From contig JALDXQ010000163.1 of the NCBI GenBank assembly GCA_032156805.1, positions 1 to 16,618 on the forward strand: DNA of 16,618 nucleotides, written 5' to 3'. Origin of the DNA: Gp6-AA40 sp032156805 (lineage in GTDB: Bacteria > Acidobacteriota > Vicinamibacteria > Vicinamibacterales > UBA2999). This document shows, in pieces, positions 6,247 to 13,375 of this stretch. Positions within the stretch are counted from its first letter, which is position 1. The number at the start of each line of letters is the position of its first letter. The position numbers and the translations under genes were made by a program. Below the pieces are notes generated by a model that did not search any database, was not told the origin of the DNA, and saw only the letters and a list, made by a program, of their open reading frames with translations.

Positions 6247-7386
6247 TTACCCGAAGATGTCTTTGACCCGATCGAAGAGTCCCTTGTCGGCGTGTTCCGA
6301 CGTGGGAGTCGGTTCGAACGCTTCATTGGGAAGTGACGCCGACAGCTGCTCGAGCAGCTTCTTCTGCTCCTTCGACAGCTTTTTCGGTGTGACGACCTTG
6401 ACGGTCACGAGGAGATCGCCGTGGCCACGACCGCTGACATCAGGCATGCCGCGGCCGCGCACTCGGAACGTCGCGCCGCTCTGGGTTCCCGCCGGAATCG
6501 TGAGCGGTTCTTCGCCGTCGAGCGTCGGGATCTTGATCTCGCCGCCCAACGCGATGGTGGGGAAGTTGAGTGGAATCTCGCAGTACAGATCGTTGCCGTC
6601 CCGCTGGAAGAACGCGTGATCCTGTACGTGCACGACGACGTAGAGATCGCCCGGAGGGCCACCGCCTGGGCCGGCCTCGCCCTCGCCGCTGAGACGCAGC
6701 CGCTGTCCTGTCGCAATGCCGCCCGGAATCCGGACGCTCAGTTTCTTTTCTTTTTGAATACGCCCCGCGCCACGGCAGATCTGGCACGGCTTGGCGACGA
6801 CCGAGCCTGTGCCTCGGCACTGCCCACACGTGCGCGCGACGGTGAAGAATCCCTGTTGGTAGCGAATCTGCCCGCGTCCCTGACACTGCGGGCAGGTCAT
6901 CGGGGTCGTGCCCGGTGCCGCGCCGTTCCCTTTGCACGTGTCGCACGTCTCTTGTCGAGGAATCTGCAGCGACGCCTCCGTGCCCTTGGCCGCCTCCTCG
7001 AAGGAGATCTCGAGGTCATAGCGCAGGTCAGCGCCGCGCTGCGGACCGCTCCGTCGTCGTCCGCCAAACGCGTCGCCGAAGCCGAAGATGTCGCCGAGCC
7101 CGCCCAGGATGTCTTCGAACCCGGAGAACGCGTTGGGATCGAAGCCGCCGGTTGCCGCGCCACCGAGTCCGGCGTGGCCGAAGCGGTCGTACATGTGGCG
7201 CTTGTCGGTGTCGACGAGCACGGCGTAGGCTTCGGCCGCCTCTTTGAAGCTGTCCTCGGCCTTCTTGTCTCCCGGATTGCGATCAGGATGGTACTTGAGT
7301 GCGAGCTTGCGGTACGCACTCTTGACCTCCTGCTCGGTCGCCGTCTTCGACACACCGAGAATCTCGTAATAATCTCGTTTGCTCAC
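6247..7386 (-). CDS. dnaJ: Chaperone protein DnaJ (type I Hsp40)
   Basis: A 379-residue, full-length type I DnaJ. The J domain (residues 1-70) has the HPD triad at 33-35, which stimulates the DnaK ATPase. A Gly/Phe-rich linker spans about 71-115. The zinc domain has four CxxCxGxG repeats at 148-155, 165-172, 187-194 and 201-208. Two beta-rich substrate-binding domains follow, and the tail ends DRVKDIFG. The start is GTG at 7386, sharing GTGA with the grpE stop, so translation is probably coupled. It acts in the cytoplasm, delivering unfolded proteins to DnaK; no dnaK gene lies in the cluster. Confidence 0.97.
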   Translation of the reverse strand: MSKRDYYEILGVSKTATEQEVKSAYRKLALKYHPDRNPGDKKAEDSFKEAAEAYAVLVDTDKRHMYDRFGHAGLGGAATGGFDPNAFSGFEDILGGLGDIFGFGDAFGGRRRSGPQRGADLRYDLEISFEEAAKGTEASLQIPRQETCDTCKGNGAAPGTTPMTCPQCQGRGQIRYQQGFFTVARTCGQCRGTGSVVAKPCQICRGAGRIQKEKKLSVRIPGGIATGQRLRLSGEGEAGPGGGPPGDLYVVVHVQDHAFFQRDGNDLYCEIPLNFPTIALGGEIKIPTLDGEEPLTIPAGTQSGATFRVRGRGMPDVSGRGHGDLLVTVKVVTPKKLSKEQKKLLEQLSASLPNEAFEPTPTSEHADKGLFDRVKDIFG

Positions 7387-7883
7387 GCGGCTTTGGCCAC
7401 CTTCACCATGGCGGGCCGCAGGAGCTTATCGCCCAGCATGTAGCCGCGCTGTAGTTCCTCGATGACTTCGCCCTCGCGGTGTGCGGGGCTGGTCTCGTGG
7501 ATGACTGCCTGGTGGAAGTTCGGATCGAAGTCGGCGCCGAGCGCCTCGATGGGCGTGACCCCCCGCTTGCGCAGGAAGTCGATCATCTGTTTGTAGATCA
7601 ACTCGACGCCCTTGCGCAGCGAGTCCGCGTCCGAGGACGGCGCCTGGAGCGCGCGCTCGAAGTTGTCCACGATTGGGAGAATCTCGGTCAGGACGTCGGC
7701 TTTCATGTAATCAGCCAGATCGCGCCGCTCGCGCTCGACCCGCTTCCGGTAGTTATCGAACTCTGCCGCCGTCCGCAGCAGTCGGTCCTGCAGCGAATCC
7801 TTTTCGCGCCGCAGTTCTTCGAGCGCGTCGTTTTGTGTCTCCGCTGGTTGCGGGTCTTGATCGTTGAGTGCCTGTTCGGTCAT
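7383..7883 (-). CDS. grpE: Nucleotide exchange factor GrpE
   Basis: A 166-residue protein of normal GrpE layout. A polar N-terminus (1-20) leads to a long coiled-coil (about 21-65, EELRREKDSLQDRLLRTAAE) with FDNYRKRVERER, then the four-helix dimer segment ILPIVDNFERAL, and the C-terminal beta domain with GV(T)PIEA-G--FDPNFHQAV and MLGDKLLRPAMVKVAK, the GrpE signature. It releases ADP from DnaK. It follows hrcA by 35 bases and overlaps dnaJ by four. No clear Shine-Dalgarno precedes the ATG, suggesting coupling to hrcA translation or a weak site. Confidence 0.96.
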   Translation of the reverse strand: MTEQALNDQDPQPAETQNDALEELRREKDSLQDRLLRTAAEFDNYRKRVERERRDLADYMKADVLTEILPIVDNFERALQAPSSDADSLRKGVELIYKQMIDFLRKRGVTPIEALGADFDPNFHQAVIHETSPAHREGEVIEELQRGYMLGDKLLRPAMVKVAKAA

Positions 7884-7899
7884 TGTGATTCGCCGGGCG

Positions 7900-7911
7900 G
7901 GGTTGCAACCC
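7900..7911. repeat. Short palindrome in hrcA-grpE spacer
   Basis: GGGTTGCAACCC is a perfect 12-bp palindrome between the hrcA stop and the grpE start. It does not match the CIRCE operator (TTAGCACTC-N9-GAGTGCTAA). A TTAGCAC overlapping the hrcA stop resembles one CIRCE half, but no second half follows at the right distance. Role unknown; it could be an mRNA hairpin. Confidence 0.4.
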
Positions 7912-7918
7912 GCGTGTG

Positions 7919-8968
7919 CTAATGGGCGTCGCGAAGGACGCGCGAGACAGCCTGCGTCGTGCCGTCGACCAACGCGATCGTCCGCGAGTAGTGCATCCGA
8001 GTGGGTCCGATGACACCAACCGTCCGCGTCGTGCTGCCGTCGACTGCCGTGCAGGCAATCAGGCTGAAGCGCCGCAGGTCGGGCGAGGTGTGCTCGGTGC
8101 CGATCACCACCGTGAGGCCTGGACCGTCGATGTACGCGTTGAGCAGATGAATCATCCGCTCCTTTTCCTCCATCATCTCGAACAGCGCCCGCAGCGTCAC
8201 CGTGGATACACCCTCGTGCGGGCCATGCTCGAGCAGCGACGCAGCGCCGTCGACGTGGAACGTCTGCACATTGGGGAGATGCTCGAGCGTGGAGTTGGCC
8301 AGGCTCAGCGCGCGCTTGAACAGTTCGTCGTAGAGCGTGCGCTCCTGGCGCAGGCGCTGTTGAACTGCGTCCCGGACCTCGAAGAGGGGAAGACCGGCAA
8401 ACTCGGTGTTGAGGTATCGCGCTGCCTGAGCCAGGTCGTCAGGGCGCACACGTTCACCGGCATCGACAACCTTCTGCGTCACCTGGTTGCTGCGCGCAAC
8501 CACGACGACCAGGACCTGCGACCCATCGAGCGGAACGAACTCAATGCGCTGAAGCACGGCGGCATCGTTGGCCGCGAGCGCAAAGCCCACATGCTTCGCC
8601 GCGCGCGAGACCAGATGTGAGACCGCCGCGAGCAGATCATCCATCAACGGTGTTTGTACGGCCTGCCTGCGCAGTTGCTGCTCGACGTCCACGTGCGAGG
8701 GCACCAGGGGTCGGCTTTCGAGAAGCAGATCCACGAACGCCCGGTATCCAAGGTCGGTTGGAACTCTGCCGGCCGAGGTATGCGGCTGGTGCACGTAACC
8801 TTGCTCTTCCAGCTGTGCCAGCACGTTCCGGACCGTAGCTGAGGACAGACCAAGACCGCTGTGGTGCGCCACGACCTGCGACGAGACCGGCTCGCCGCTA
8901 TCGATGTACTCGCGTACCAAGGTCGCCAGCAGGCGACGCGATCGTTCGGGTAGTTCGAAAGAACCCAT
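7919..8968 (-). CDS. hrcA: Heat-inducible transcription repressor HrcA
   Basis: A 349-residue repressor of class I heat-shock genes. The N-terminal winged helix has LPERSRRLLATLVREYIDSGEPVSS and a recognition helix in SSATVRNVLAQLEEQGYV (about 42-60). HTSAGRVPTDLGYR at 63-76 is the HrcA hallmark. The GAF-like central domain and dimerisation part follow; the C-terminus has the usual GPTRMHYSRTIALVD. In other bacteria HrcA binds CIRCE elements and is kept active by GroEL. No complete CIRCE element is visible in the window, so its targets are probably elsewhere (for example groESL or dnaK). It heads the grpE-dnaJ-prmA block and starts 43 bases after xdhC ends. Confidence 0.95.
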   Translation of the reverse strand: MGSFELPERSRRLLATLVREYIDSGEPVSSQVVAHHSGLGLSSATVRNVLAQLEEQGYVHQPHTSAGRVPTDLGYRAFVDLLLESRPLVPSHVDVEQQLRRQAVQTPLMDDLLAAVSHLVSRAAKHVGFALAANDAAVLQRIEFVPLDGSQVLVVVVARSNQVTQKVVDAGERVRPDDLAQAARYLNTEFAGLPLFEVRDAVQQRLRQERTLYDELFKRALSLANSTLEHLPNVQTFHVDGAASLLEHGPHEGVSTVTLRALFEMMEEKERMIHLLNAYIDGPGLTVVIGTEHTSPDLRRFSLIACTAVDGSTTRTVGVIGPTRMHYSRTIALVDGTTQAVSRVLRDAH

Positions 8969-9000
8969 TGCGAGTCAGGAGCTTAGGGCCTGCAGATCAA

Positions 9001-9006
9001 ATTATA
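9001..9006 (-). promoter_or_regulatory. Candidate -10 element for hrcA
   Basis: A perfect TATAAT on the minus strand in the 43-bp gap between xdhC and hrcA, 32 bases before the hrcA ATG. No recognisable -35 lies at 16-18 bp (that position falls in the end of xdhC). It suggests that hrcA can be transcribed separately from xdhC. Confidence 0.4.
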
Positions 9007-9011
9007 GCCCA

Positions 9012-9845
9012 CTATTTTCTGAGGGCTCCCTCCCATCGCAGGCTGACGGCCGCGACGCGCGGGTCCGAGATCTTGCCGTGCTTGGCCGCGATGAGCTCCG
9101 CAACGATGCTGACGGCGATCTCCTGCGGAGTAATGGCCCCAATATCGAGACCGATCGGCGCGTGGACGCCTTGAAGCGATTCCTGGGGCGTGCCTTCCTC
9201 GAGCAACGCATCGAAGATGCGCCTCACCTTCGCCTTGCTGCCGATGAGTCCGAGGTAACGCAACGGCGCGGCGGACAACGCACGCAGTGCATCGAGGTCG
9301 TGCGTATGACCGCGTGTGACGATGACGGCGTAGGCCGTGGGAGGCAGCGTGTGCGTGGCCAGCCACTGGGGGATGTTGTCCACCACGACGTCGATTCCCT
9401 GGCCGAAACGCTCGGAGCTGGCGAATTTCTCGCGGTCGTCGACAACGTGGACGCGGAAGCCGACTTCGTGCGCGAGCTTGGCCACGAAATAGCCGACGTG
9501 TCCGGCTCCAAAAACGTAGACGTCGGGTGATGACTCGACCGGCTCGATGAAGACCTCCATCTGCCCGCCGCAGACCAGCCCGGTTTCCTGGGCAAAATCG
9601 TCGTTCAACTCGTATTTGACGTTCAGTGGCCGGCGGTTCTTGATGGCCTCACGCGCCTTCCCGAAGGCATCGTTCTCATAGCACCCGCCGCCGATCGTCC
9701 CGACCGTTCGACCGTCGGGGTAGACGAGCATCTTCGCACCGACGCGCTGGGGCGTCGAACCGTGCGCGGCAACGATCGTCACCAGGGCCACCTCTTCCCC
9801 GCGTTCGAGCGCCTCCGCCAGGGCGGCAAAGACTTCCTGGTTCAT
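9012..9845 (-). CDS. XdhC/CoxI family molybdenum-cofactor maturation protein
   Basis: A 277-residue protein with both family domains. The N-terminal XdhC/CoxI domain has TIVAAHGSTPQRVGAKM, GGGCYE at 52-57 (Cys55) and a CGGQM at 92-96 (Cys92), both cysteines being family landmarks. The C-terminal Rossmann domain has GAGHVG at 113-118, VVTRGHTHDLDALR, LGLIGSKAK, and PIGLDIGA-TP-EIAVSI-AE. XdhC proteins bind molybdenum cofactor and help insert the sulfurated form into xanthine dehydrogenase-type enzymes. No molybdenum hydroxylase subunit is encoded nearby, so its client is unknown. The length and all motifs look intact. The ATG at 9845 has no Shine-Dalgarno; a TATAAT lies only eight bases upstream. 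Confidence 0.9.
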   Translation of the reverse strand: MNQEVFAALAEALERGEEVALVTIVAAHGSTPQRVGAKMLVYPDGRTVGTIGGGCYENDAFGKAREAIKNRRPLNVKYELNDDFAQETGLVCGGQMEVFIEPVESSPDVYVFGAGHVGYFVAKLAHEVGFRVHVVDDREKFASSERFGQGIDVVVDNIPQWLATHTLPPTAYAVIVTRGHTHDLDALRALSAAPLRYLGLIGSKAKVRRIFDALLEEGTPQESLQGVHAPIGLDIGAITPQEIAVSIVAELIAAKHGKISDPRVAAVSLRWEGALRK

Positions 9846-9853
9846 CTGTTGGA

Positions 9854-9859
9854 ATTATA
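9854..9859 (-). promoter_or_regulatory. Candidate -10 element for xdhC
   Basis: A perfect TATAAT on the minus strand, ending eight bases before the xdhC ATG. Transcription would begin at or next to the ATG, implying a leaderless message, in keeping with the missing ribosome site. The -35 region falls in the heptad repeat; TTGAAC is present but at 21 bp, too far for a standard promoter. Confidence 0.4.
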
Positions 9860-9872
9860 GAAGGAATCCAGG

Positions 9873-9954
9873 GGTTCACCGTTCAAGGTTCATTGTTCAC
9901 GGTTCGTGTTCAGGGTTCCGGTTCCGGGTTCATTGTTCGGGGTTCGAGGTTCGG
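9873..9954. repeat. Heptanucleotide-period repeat (GTTC every 7 bp), 12 units
   Basis: GTTC starts at 9874, 9881, 9888, 9895, 9902, 9908, 9915, 9921, 9928, 9935, 9942 and 9949: a period of seven, with two slips to six. The units vary at the other three bases (for example GTTCAAG, GTTCATT, GTTCGGG). It lies between the xdhC start and a small membrane protein gene. Confidence 0.85.
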
Positions 9955-9989
9955 CGAACTTCCACGGCCCGGAACTCGTCGTAACTGTC

Positions 9990-10319
9990 GTGTTCCGCGC
10001 CCGGCACCGGCGTCCTCACTTCACAGATCCACTGAACTGGACCGATTACCGCTGGGATCAGGGTCCCTGGCGTGCGGGAGCGCCCCACCAATGGGGCCAC
10101 TCGCGGGGTGGTTGGGGGGCCTGGGGGCGGCAGGCCAGGCGACATCGCCGACACCCGCTCGTCCTCCTGTTCATTGCCGGTATCGCCGCCCTGATCGGAG
10201 CAAAGCTGCTCTCGGCCCTGCAGTCGAGGAACGGCTCATGGGCTCGTCGCGGTCTATATGCTGCGCTGCTGCTGATGATCGTCGCGGCGTTCTCACGGAA
10301 TCGCCGGAACTGGTGGTAG
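9990..10319 (+). CDS. Small two-helix membrane protein, unknown function
   Basis: A 109-residue product if read from GTG at 9990; the frame is open further upstream, but that part is the GTTC repeat. The N-terminal half is rich in Trp, Arg, His and Gly (FTDPLNWTDYRWDQGPW, WGHSRGGWGAWG). Two hydrophobic segments follow at about 57-74 (LVLLFIAGIAALIGAKLL) and 88-101 (GLYAALLLMIVAAF), and the tail is basic, RNRRNWW. The hydrophobic segments and coherent codon use favour a real gene; the start is uncertain since no clear ribosome site is present. I do not recognise the family. It converges with bshC, 44 bases away. A basic end next to each helix suggests an inner-membrane protein with cytoplasmic termini. 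Confidence 0.55.
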   Translation: MFRARHRRPHFTDPLNWTDYRWDQGPWRAGAPHQWGHSRGGWGAWGRQARRHRRHPLVLLFIAGIAALIGAKLLSALQSRNGSWARRGLYAALLLMIVAAFSRNRRNWW

Positions 10320-10332
10320 GACCGCGGGCGCG

Positions 10333-10350
10333 GAACCACGAACCAGGAAC
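10333..10350. repeat. Inverted heptad repeat units (GAAC every 7 bp)
   Basis: GAAC begins at 10333, 10340 and 10347, a seven-base period. These are reverse complements of the GTTC heptads at 9873-9954, so the small membrane protein gene is bracketed by the same repeat in opposite orientation. Confidence 0.6.
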
Positions 10351-10358
10351 TGCAGTTC
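10347..10358. terminator. Palindrome between convergent genes, possible terminator stem
   Basis: GAACTGCAGTTC is a perfect 12-bp palindrome, extendable by two pairs, lying between the stops of two converging genes. It has no loop and only a two-base T run, so it is a weak terminator at best; position is the main support. Confidence 0.25.
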
Positions 10359-10363
10359 TTGCC

Positions 10364-12049
10364 TCAAACGGTAATGACCCAGTGCTTCCCCATTTCCGGC
10401 GGTAACGATTCAAGTAGCCGATCCACGAGTGCCGGACCGTATTTGTTGAGGAACGTCACGAACCCGATCTCGCGCTCCTGCGGATGCCCTCCCGGGAAGG
10501 CTTGAGCGCGGGCGTGATGGAACTGCCGTCGCAGCGTCTCGTCCTTGCGCTTGGCGGCCTGGACGATCTTCGCGTGGAGCTTCTTCAGATCGTCCTGCAT
10601 CCGTGACAACGTCGATCGTGTGGCGCCTTCGAGCGTGGCGTCGATCCGTGGCACCTCTCTCGCCAACGTGTCCATGCGCTGTTCGATCGTGTCGCCGGCG
10701 ACTTGCAGTGCGACCTCGACGGACGTCGGGAGCTGCGCAATCAGCAACTCGTTGAGTGCCGCCTCGTCCTGCGCTCGCAGTGATTCGAGCGCGACGTCGT
10801 GCTTCGAGAGAAACCGCATCGCGTTGGAGTCGACGATCGTTGCCGTGGCGCGCTGCTGAACGAGCGGCATCGGGACGTTGAACGCCTCGTACACGCGTCG
10901 AAGCTGGCCGAGATACGCGAGCTCGCTCGGCCCGGCCACGTAACACACTGTTGGGAACAGCGTGTCCTGCACGATCGGCCGGAGCAGTACGTTCGGGCTG
11001 AACTCCGCCGGATTACGTTCGGCACGTTCGAGGAGTGCGGCTCGCGATTGTGTGTCGCTGCCAACCTGGAACCCATCGTCGGTGATCTTGATCGTGTCGC
11101 GTCCCGCGTTCATGTGGAACAGCGACAGGCTGCCCGGATGTGGCGTTACCTGCGCGTGATATCCGCGTGCCGCCAACGCTGCGCCCGCCTCTGCCGCGAG
11201 ACGCGCGGCTTCTCCCGGATGAGCGATCTCGCGTGTGAATACACTCGCCGCCAGCGGCTTGGCTGCCGGGTCGGAGGAATCGAAAACCACCAGGCCGCGT
11301 GGCCCGAGGATGCGTTCGAGCCAGCGGCTGAACGCGTCGGCCATCCCGGCGCCGGGTTGATAACAGCGCTCGAGATCGGCGAGCAGTGCCGGAGTGAATT
11401 CAGTGGCAGGCAGCATCGCCCCCAGCTCGGACAACGCCGTGCTGATCGTCTCGTTCAATCGCACGCGCGCGACCGGGCCGCTGTGTGCACCGGGCACGTC
11501 ACCAATCGACACCGACCTCGGGGCGTGATCGCCATCGAAGATGCCACACGCCTTGACTTCATCCCAGTCGTGGTCTTCGGCGTCGACCCAGAACACGGCA
11601 ACCGCGGGGACCTGTTGCTCGACCCGCACGCGCTCGGCGAGCTGGATGGCCGTCAGCGCTTTGAGCAGCGTGAAGAGTGGTCCGCCAAACAAGCCTGCCT
11701 GCTGACCGGTGACGACCGCGACCGAGCGCGGATCGGCGAGGACGCCCGCTGCTGCGGCCGATTCCGCTGGTGCGTGACGCCGTTCTTGCTGTGCCCGCAG
11801 GACCTCGACGAGCGCGCCGCGCTGACGATGATGACTCGAGGTGCGCGCGATGGCGTCGCGCCACGCACCGGGATCGCCCGGGTCGCCGGCGAAGAAGTCG
11901 GCCAGCCGCGCAAAGTCGAACGCGTAGTCGGCGGCCAGCCGCCTGATCCACGGGAAGCGACGAATATCAATGGAAAGACGACCGCTCGGGGCCGTGTCCC
12001 CCCCGGGCGAAGGCGCTGGGGACGTGGTCAGACCAGTGTGGGACTGCAC
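10364..12049 (-). CDS. bshC: Bacillithiol biosynthesis cysteine-adding enzyme BshC
   Basis: A 561-residue protein from GTG at 12049. The hallmark VVTGQQAGLFGGPLF lies near residues 110-125, followed by LLKALTA, then VFWVDAEDHDWDEV (about 150-163), conserved in BshC. Further marks are PVARVRL, RDTIKITDDG, LSPNVLLRP-type sequence (FSPNVLLRPIVQDTLFPTVCYVAGPSELAYLGQL), a C-terminal coiled-coil region, and the ending NPPEMG-like ESLPPEMGKHWVITV. BshC is thought to join cysteine to glucosaminyl-malate, the last step to the low-molecular-weight thiol bacillithiol. The frame is open to 12178, but the extra 43 codons overlap carA and lack family features; the GTG gives near-normal length (family about 540). 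bshA and bshB are not in the window. Confidence 0.93.
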   Translation of the reverse strand: MQSHTGLTTSPAPSPGGDTAPSGRLSIDIRRFPWIRRLAADYAFDFARLADFFAGDPGDPGAWRDAIARTSSHHRQRGALVEVLRAQQERRHAPAESAAAAGVLADPRSVAVVTGQQAGLFGGPLFTLLKALTAIQLAERVRVEQQVPAVAVFWVDAEDHDWDEVKACGIFDGDHAPRSVSIGDVPGAHSGPVARVRLNETISTALSELGAMLPATEFTPALLADLERCYQPGAGMADAFSRWLERILGPRGLVVFDSSDPAAKPLAASVFTREIAHPGEAARLAAEAGAALAARGYHAQVTPHPGSLSLFHMNAGRDTIKITDDGFQVGSDTQSRAALLERAERNPAEFSPNVLLRPIVQDTLFPTVCYVAGPSELAYLGQLRRVYEAFNVPMPLVQQRATATIVDSNAMRFLSKHDVALESLRAQDEAALNELLIAQLPTSVEVALQVAGDTIEQRMDTLAREVPRIDATLEGATRSTLSRMQDDLKKLHAKIVQAAKRKDETLRRQFHHARAQAFPGGHPQEREIGFVTFLNKYGPALVDRLLESLPPEMGKHWVITV

Positions 12050-12058
12050 CTTCAGGTA

Positions 12059-12087
12059 CTTTTGCAGAGCGGGAAGCGCAGTGTCAA
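12059..12087 (-). promoter_or_regulatory. Candidate bshC promoter
   Basis: A consensus TTGACA -35 (12087-12082) lies on the minus strand in the bshC-carA gap. Seventeen bases on is only CAAAAG (12064-12059), a poor -10. Transcription from it would begin within a few bases of the GTG start at 12049, implying a very short or absent leader. Confidence 0.35.
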
Positions 12088-12168
12088 GAAAGCGGGCTGC
12101 GAATGTTACGATCGGTTGATTTACTTGAGCGCAGTTCGGACCCGCATGAGCGCATCCCTGGCACCTAA

Positions 12169-13308
12169 ATGAACGCAACTCTGGCCCTTGAAGACGGCAG
12201 CTGGTACCGCGGCGTTGCCGCAGGCGCGTCTGGTGAGACCTCTGGCGAGGTCGTGTTCAACACCAGCATGACCGGCTACCAGGAAGTCCTCACCGATCCC
12301 TCGTACGCCGGACAGATTGTGACGATGACGGCGCCGCAGATTGGCAACTACGGCGTGGCGGCCGGTGACGCCGAGTCACAGGCTCCGCACGTTGCCGGTT
12401 TCATCATGCGAGAAGCGTCGCCGCTGGCCAGCAACTATCGCGCGGACGGCACGCTTCGCGACTACCTGGCGCGTCACGGCATCGTTGCCATTGCCGACAT
12501 CGACACGCGCGCGCTGACTCGTGTGCTGCGATCGGCTGGCGTCATGCGCGGCGTGATTGCCACGGGGCAGGTCGATCCGGCTGAACTGGTGGAGAAGGCG
12601 CGTGCCATTCCGAAGATGGAAGGCGCCGATCTCGTGAAGGACGTGACGTGCGACGCGCCATTCTGGTGGCGCGACCTCGCGCCGCAGGCAGGGGAGCAGG
12701 ATCACCAGGAGTTTGGTCTCGCGCCGGGACGTCAGGCGTCACGACGCCTCCGGGTGGCGGCCTACGACTTCGGCATCAAGTACAACATCCTGCGGCGGCT
12801 GGATGTCTACGGCTGCGATGTGCACGTCTTCCCGGCGTCGGCGGCGGCCGCCGATCTGCTGGCCATCGAGCCGGATGGCATCTTTCTCAGCAACGGACCT
12901 GGTGACCCGGCAGCGTTGCCGTACGCGGTGAACAACGTTCGTCAGTTGATGAACGCAGAGGTTCCGATGTTCGGCATCTGCCTTGGCCATCAGATCATGG
13001 GGCTGGCGGTAGGTGGCCAGACCTACAAGCTGAAGTTCGGGCATCGTGGCGCGAACCATCCGGTGAAGGAATTGCAGTCCGGCAAGGTCGAGATCACGTC
13101 ACAGAACCATGGCTTCGCCATCGATCCCGACTCGTTGCCAGCGGACACGACGGTCACGCATCTCAACCTGTACGACAAGACGGTTGAAGGATTCCGTCAT
13201 ACGACGAAGCCGATGTTCTCGGTGCAGTACCATCCCGAGGCGTCGCCGGGTCCACACGACGCTGACTATCTCTTCCGCCAGTTTCTCGAATCGATGGAGA
13301 AGCGGTGA
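12169..13308 (+). CDS. carA: Carbamoyl-phosphate synthase, small (glutaminase) subunit
   Basis: A 379-residue subunit that hydrolyses glutamine and passes ammonia to CarB. The N-terminal CPSase small-chain domain (about 1-140) has FNTSMTGYQEVLTDPSYAGQ and YGVAAGD. The class I glutamine amidotransferase domain has FLSNGPGDP, FGICLGHQ with nucleophile Cys271, and HPEASPGPHD with His355 and Glu357, completing the catalytic triad. Length is standard (E. coli 382). The start ATG (12169) gives the normal N-terminus; no Shine-Dalgarno is visible. An extended -10-like TGTTACGAT at 12105-12113 could serve it, without a clear -35. It is divergent from bshC by 119 bases and followed by carB. Confidence 0.97.
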   Translation: MNATLALEDGSWYRGVAAGASGETSGEVVFNTSMTGYQEVLTDPSYAGQIVTMTAPQIGNYGVAAGDAESQAPHVAGFIMREASPLASNYRADGTLRDYLARHGIVAIADIDTRALTRVLRSAGVMRGVIATGQVDPAELVEKARAIPKMEGADLVKDVTCDAPFWWRDLAPQAGEQDHQEFGLAPGRQASRRLRVAAYDFGIKYNILRRLDVYGCDVHVFPASAAAADLLAIEPDGIFLSNGPGDPAALPYAVNNVRQLMNAEVPMFGICLGHQIMGLAVGGQTYKLKFGHRGANHPVKELQSGKVEITSQNHGFAIDPDSLPADTTVTHLNLYDKTVEGFRHTTKPMFSVQYHPEASPGPHDADYLFRQFLESMEKR

Positions 13309-13330
13309 TTGAGTCCATTCAGTCGGAGTC

Positions 13331-13358
13331 TGAATTCTGCCTTCTGCATTCAGCATTA
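13331..13358. repeat. Heptanucleotide-period repeat in carA-carB spacer
   Basis: TGAATTC, TGCCTTC, TGCATTC and AGCATTA follow each other without gaps: four degenerate seven-base units of consensus TGNATTC. They sit in the 67-bp spacer between carA and carB. The unit differs from the GTTC heptads at 9873-9954 but the period is the same. Confidence 0.6.
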
Positions 13359-13375
13359 CAGGCGAAGCGCACCTA

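Noticed and set aside
7884..7921. CIRCE operator in the hrcA-grpE gap
   Set aside because: Only one half-like TTAGCAC is present, overlapping the hrcA stop; the required GAGTGCTAA half is absent.
9021..9032. GAGGG-CT-CCCTC hairpin at the end of xdhC as a terminator
   Set aside because: The stem is five pairs with a two-base loop, lies inside the coding end and has no T tract on the transcribed strand.
10799..12172. 457-codon plus-strand open frame opposite bshC
   Set aside because: Antisense of a clear BshC gene; arginine-rich with no domain.
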